Shown here: piece by piece, positions 7,288-9,947 of the stretch
Numbering within the stretch: position 1 is the stretch's first letter
Layout: each line of letters starts with the position of its first letter
NCBI GenBank assembly: GCA_023456995.1
Contig: JAEWNU010000213.1
Coordinates: forward strand, 1 to 9,947
Origin: Bacillota bacterium
GTDB lineage: Bacteria; Bacillota; Clostridia; Oscillospirales; Ruminococcaceae
Direction: 5' to 3'
DNA length: 9,947 bases
The notes under the pieces: generated by a model
The model's input: the letters and a program-made list of their open reading frames with translations, nothing else
What the model was told of the DNA's origin: nothing
Database searches by the model: none
Program-made: the position numbers and the translations under genes

Positions 7288-7914
7288 TTAGAGTGCGGAT
7301 AAAACCTCTTGATAGATGCTGTCTGCCAACGGCAGGGCTTGCGCCATCAGCGCTTGCCCCTCCTGCCGGTACTGGTTGGCAAAGGCCTCGTCGGTTATGC
7401 CGCCAATGTTGATGAGCACGTTGAGCCAGGCACCCTGTATGGCGGCCTTCAGACTCAGGGCGGCACAGCCCAAATCGCTGGCGGCGCTAGCGTTGGAGCG
7501 CCCTACAATACTTTGGGTGAGCTTAAGCGAGTCATAGGCCAGCTGCATCATTTCAAAAGGTGTTTGGGTGCAGGCCTTCAGCGCGGTCTGCATCGCCTGA
7601 GTGCGCGCCTGTTTTTGCTCATCAGTGTCCTTGGGCATGGCAAACACGGCGCTGACACCGTTAAAAGCCTCGGTATCTCGGTCGATGACATCAAGATAGC
7701 GGTTTTTCAGCGTGATTGCTTCCTGCTGCGCAGCGGTGATCAGCTCCTGAACATCCGCATACTTCTTTTTCCCTATGGTTAGTGCGCAGACCATTGCGGT
7801 AAGTGCCGTGCCCAGTGCGCCCTGTAGGGCAGCTGCGGAGCCGCCGCCGGGAGCGGGCTCAGACGAGGCCATCAGGTCTATGAACCCGGTTACGGTACGG
7901 TCGACAAGTTTCAT
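7288..7914 (-). CDS. fchA: Formimidoyltetrahydrofolate cyclodeaminase, stand-alone
   Basis: This 208-residue protein matches the cyclodeaminase/cyclohydrolase (FTCD_C) family, which converts 5-formimino-THF to 5,10-methenyl-THF and ammonia. Key blocks are the folate-loop motif PAPGGGSAAA (20-29), IDRDTEAF (77-84), NASAASDLG (141-149) and NVLINIGGITDEAF (165-178). These align well with the C-terminal half of mammalian FTCD. The family is largely helical and cytoplasmic, with usual length about 205-210. The ATG at 7914 is preceded by AAAGGAG at good spacing, and the gene begins 25 bp after the ftcD-B stop, so the two halves of the mammalian bifunctional enzyme are adjacent but separate genes. 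Some relatives are annotated as methenyl-THF cyclohydrolases; next to ftcD, the cyclodeaminase role is more likely. Confidence 0.93.
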   Translation of the reverse strand: MKLVDRTVTGFIDLMASSEPAPGGGSAAALQGALGTALTAMVCALTIGKKKYADVQELITAAQQEAITLKNRYLDVIDRDTEAFNGVSAVFAMPKDTDEQKQARTQAMQTALKACTQTPFEMMQLAYDSLKLTQSIVGRSNASAASDLGCAALSLKAAIQGAWLNVLINIGGITDEAFANQYRQEGQALMAQALPLADSIYQEVLSAL

Positions 7915-7939
7915 TTTCGATACTCCTTTTCCTACTGTA

Positions 7940-8839
7940 TCAGCCGATAAGATGGTTTTCCATCACTTGTGTTTTATAGTCGAAATTCTCAATTTTGAGG
8001 TAATATTCGGCGCAGTCAACCAGTGCCTTGGCGGGGGTTAGGCCGACAATTTCGCTGCCGATGATCGGAACGCCCCAGCGCTGAGCCTCGGCGCGGATGA
8101 CTTCAAAAACGCGGTAGAGCGGGGTGCCCTCGTAGTTGACCATGTTCATGGAAACCTGTGCGACGTTGCGTTCTTCTAGCATGAGACCGATAGCTTTGCA
8201 ATACTTAAACCCACCCGAAGAGCCACGAATAGTCTTAGCAATCTGCTTGGCGATTTCCACATTTGACGTACCAAGGTTGACGTTGAAGGCAACGAGCGGC
8301 ATTCTGGCACCGATGGCGGTGATGCCGGCGGTGGGGTGAATTTTGCGCTCGCCAAAGTCGGGCGCCCACTCGGGCTGCAACAGTTTTTCGGGCATGCCCT
8401 CAAACTGGCCCTTTCTTACGCTGGCAAGATTGACGCGGTCGGGCGAAGAAGCGGAGTCCTCATATAGAAAACTCGGGATTTTCAGCTCTTCCCAGATGCG
8501 CTGTGCGACGCGCTTTGAGATGGAGACGCACTCTTCCACCGTCATATCCATGGTAGGCACAAAGGGGATAACGTCGGTCGCGCCCATGCGGGGATGTGCA
8601 CCTTCGTGCTTAGTCATATCGATGGTTTCAGCGGCCTTTTTGCAGAGCAAAAAAGCAACCTCTTCAACGCCCTCGGGCGATCCCACCAATGTAAAAACGC
8701 AGCGGTTATGATTTGCATCAGACTGCACATCCAGCAGTGTACAGCCAGGAACGCTCTTGGCAACCTCGGCCAAGCCGTCAATAATAGCCTGGTCACGTCC
8801 TTCGCTAAAATTTGGGATGCACTCAACAAGTTTTGCCAT
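7940..8839 (-). CDS. ftcD: Glutamate formimidoyltransferase (FtcD-B), in folate/histidine cluster
   Basis: The 299-residue protein is a canonical glutamate formimidoyltransferase: LVECIPNFSEGRD (4-16), SDANHNRCVFTLVG (40-53), IDMTKHEGAHPRMG (73-86) with the catalytic His82 at exactly the mammalian position, FLYEDSA, RKGQFEG (142-148), WAPDFG (158-163), GARMPLVAFNVNL (177-189) and PAKALVDCAEYYL. It makes 5-formimino-THF plus glutamate, and FchA directly downstream takes up the product. The start at 8839 has a consensus AGGAGG 9 nt upstream. It lies 47 bp after gltS, co-directional. Compared with FtcD-A it keeps the NHNR motif and closely resembles the mammalian enzyme, so it is the likelier true FIGlu enzyme of the pair. 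Confidence 0.95.
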   Translation of the reverse strand: MAKLVECIPNFSEGRDQAIIDGLAEVAKSVPGCTLLDVQSDANHNRCVFTLVGSPEGVEEVAFLLCKKAAETIDMTKHEGAHPRMGATDVIPFVPTMDMTVEECVSISKRVAQRIWEELKIPSFLYEDSASSPDRVNLASVRKGQFEGMPEKLLQPEWAPDFGERKIHPTAGITAIGARMPLVAFNVNLGTSNVEIAKQIAKTIRGSSGGFKYCKAIGLMLEERNVAQVSMNMVNYEGTPLYRVFEVIRAEAQRWGVPIIGSEIVGLTPAKALVDCAEYYLKIENFDYKTQVMENHLIG

Positions 8840-8886
8840 TTTAAATGTCCTCCTGTATATATTTAAGTGTACATGTCGGCACAGTT

Positions 8887-9947
8887 TTAGCCGACAAAGT
8901 TCTTGACAAAGGTCTTAATAAACCAGATGGTCTGCGGCTGGTAAATAATATCCACCAAAAATGCACCGACAATTGGGACGATCATCATGGCGCGGCGTGA
9001 CATGCCGTACTGTTCGTTGACAGCTGTCATATTCACGATAGCAGAAGGTGTTGCGCCAAGACCATGACCGCAAAGGCCTGCGCACATAACTGCCGCGTCA
9101 TAGTTTTTACCGAGTATGCGGAAGACGATGAAGTAGCTGACAAGAACCATGAACACAACCTGGCACAAAAGAACGATCAGCACGCCACCGATAAGTCCGG
9201 ACAGCTCCCACAGCTTAAGGGTCATAAGTGCCATTGAGAGGTAAAGCGCAAGCATAACATCGCCGATGCCCTCGACCAACGGATAGTCGAATCTGTAAAA
9301 ATGAGTGGACTCATTGACGTTGCGCAGAATAACAGCGATAAACATGGCACCGACATAAGTAGGGAAGGACATGTTAATCAGCTTGCCAATCCAGCCAGAG
9401 ACGATGGTGCCCAGTGCCATACAAACCAGAATAGCGGTGACATTCTTCATAACATCAAGACCGCTGAGCTTTTCTCCAGTAGCGGTGTTGATAGAGGTAA
9501 CGCCGGTGTCAAAGTTCTCGCTGTCGTCTGGTTTAAGGTTGTATTTAACGATCAGACGGCGTCCAACAGGGCCACCGACCAGCACAGCGGAGATCAGGCC
9601 AAAGGTTGCGGCAGCCATGCCGACAAGCGTACCGGAACTATATCCCATTTCGGTAAAAGTTCCGCCATAGGCACCTGCTGCACCATGTCCGCCAATCATT
9701 GAAATAGCACTGGAAAGCAGGGCATAGGGGGCGTCTAGCCCGACTGCTGTACCGACAGCAACACCAATTATATTTTGGAAAATCGACACAACGCCGGCGA
9801 TTAGCCAGTAGACAATTAGCAACACGCCGCCTTTTTTCAGCAACGAGAAGCTGGCACCCAGACCGATCGTTGTAAAAAATGCCAACATAAACGGAGACTG
9901 AAAGGTTGTATTAAAGGTAAAGGAAAAGCTGCGGGTTACATAACCAA
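8887..9947 (-). CDS. gltS: Sodium/glutamate symporter, C-terminal 352 residues (start outside window)
   Basis: The frame is open to the right edge of the window, and the first methionine, at 9888, is internal: SFTFNTTFQSPFMLAFFTTI reads straight through it and matches the family. About 352 residues are visible against about 400 in E. coli GltS, so roughly 50 N-terminal residues are missing. Many hydrophobic helices are present. The two inverted-repeat signatures are GGHGAAGAYGGTF, and GHGLGATPSAIVNMTAVNEQ near the C-terminus, which belong to the re-entrant loops of the ESS/GltS fold. The protein sits in the membrane and couples glutamate movement to sodium. Leading a cluster whose FtcD step releases glutamate, it may export or reclaim glutamate, or carry a related amino acid. 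It ends with TAA at 8887. Confidence 0.92.
   Translation of the reverse strand, partial: GYVTRSFSFTFNTTFQSPFMLAFFTTIGLGASFSLLKKGGVLLIVYWLIAGVVSIFQNIIGVAVGTAVGLDAPYALLSSAISMIGGHGAAGAYGGTFTEMGYSSGTLVGMAAATFGLISAVLVGGPVGRRLIVKYNLKPDDSENFDTGVTSINTATGEKLSGLDVMKNVTAILVCMALGTIVSGWIGKLINMSFPTYVGAMFIAVILRNVNESTHFYRFDYPLVEGIGDVMLALYLSMALMTLKLWELSGLIGGVLIVLLCQVVFMVLVSYFIVFRILGKNYDAAVMCAGLCGHGLGATPSAIVNMTAVNEQYGMSRRAMMIVPIVGAFLVDIIYQPQTIWFIKTFVKNFVG

Noticed and set aside
7309..7782. A 157-codon open frame on the plus strand.
   Set aside because: It lies entirely antisense to fchA, whose family match is clear; no ribosome binding site or domain is seen.
8840..8886. A promoter between gltS and ftcD-B, from the TATATA near 8858.
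   Set aside because: No acceptable -35 box lies at the right distance; the A/T-rich stretch is better explained as the ribosome binding site context.

Overview
This window looks like chromosomal DNA from an anaerobic Firmicute, probably a mid-GC Clostridia member of Oscillospiraceae/Ruminococcaceae type. This is inferred from strong AGGAGG-type ribosome binding sites, a near-consensus sigma-A promoter, intrinsic terminators, a catabolic formate-tetrahydrofolate ligase, and a formimidoyltransferase and cyclodeaminase encoded as separate proteins. In mammals these last two are fused. No species is claimed. I see no mobile element, phage gene, CRISPR array, tRNA or rRNA.

Layout: (1) 3-395 (+) is the 3' end of a flavin reductase-like gene, followed by a hairpin terminator at 421-460. 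(2) 535-3606 (-) encodes a 1023-residue regulator with an N-terminal winged helix and BTAD region, an AAA/NTPase core and a helical-repeat C-terminus. (3) A divergent promoter region (3607-3779) separates it from 3780-4676 (+), a stand-alone glutamate formimidoyltransferase paralogue, here called FtcD-A. (4) 4677-4844 holds two convergent terminators. (5) From the right edge back to 4845, all on the minus strand, lies a co-directional cluster: gltS (cut by the window edge), ftcD-B, fchA, hutD-like and fhs.

The minus-strand cluster makes metabolic sense as the end of histidine fermentation. FtcD moves the formimino group of formiminoglutamate to tetrahydrofolate and releases glutamate. FchA deaminates the product to methenyl-THF and ammonia. 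After hydrolysis to 10-formyl-THF by a cyclohydrolase not encoded here, Fhs can run backwards to yield formate and ATP. GltS would move the glutamate, and HutD belongs to a family associated with histidine utilisation. The upstream enzymes (HutH, HutU, HutI) are not in the window and may lie beyond the right edge.

The most interesting points are a second FtcD paralogue about 47% identical to the first, with its own strong promoter and back to back with a large BTAD/NTPase regulator, and an 18-bp hairpin in the leader of fhs that lacks a terminator U-tract. No wholly new system is evident. The second FtcD with its regulator is the best candidate for undescribed biology.
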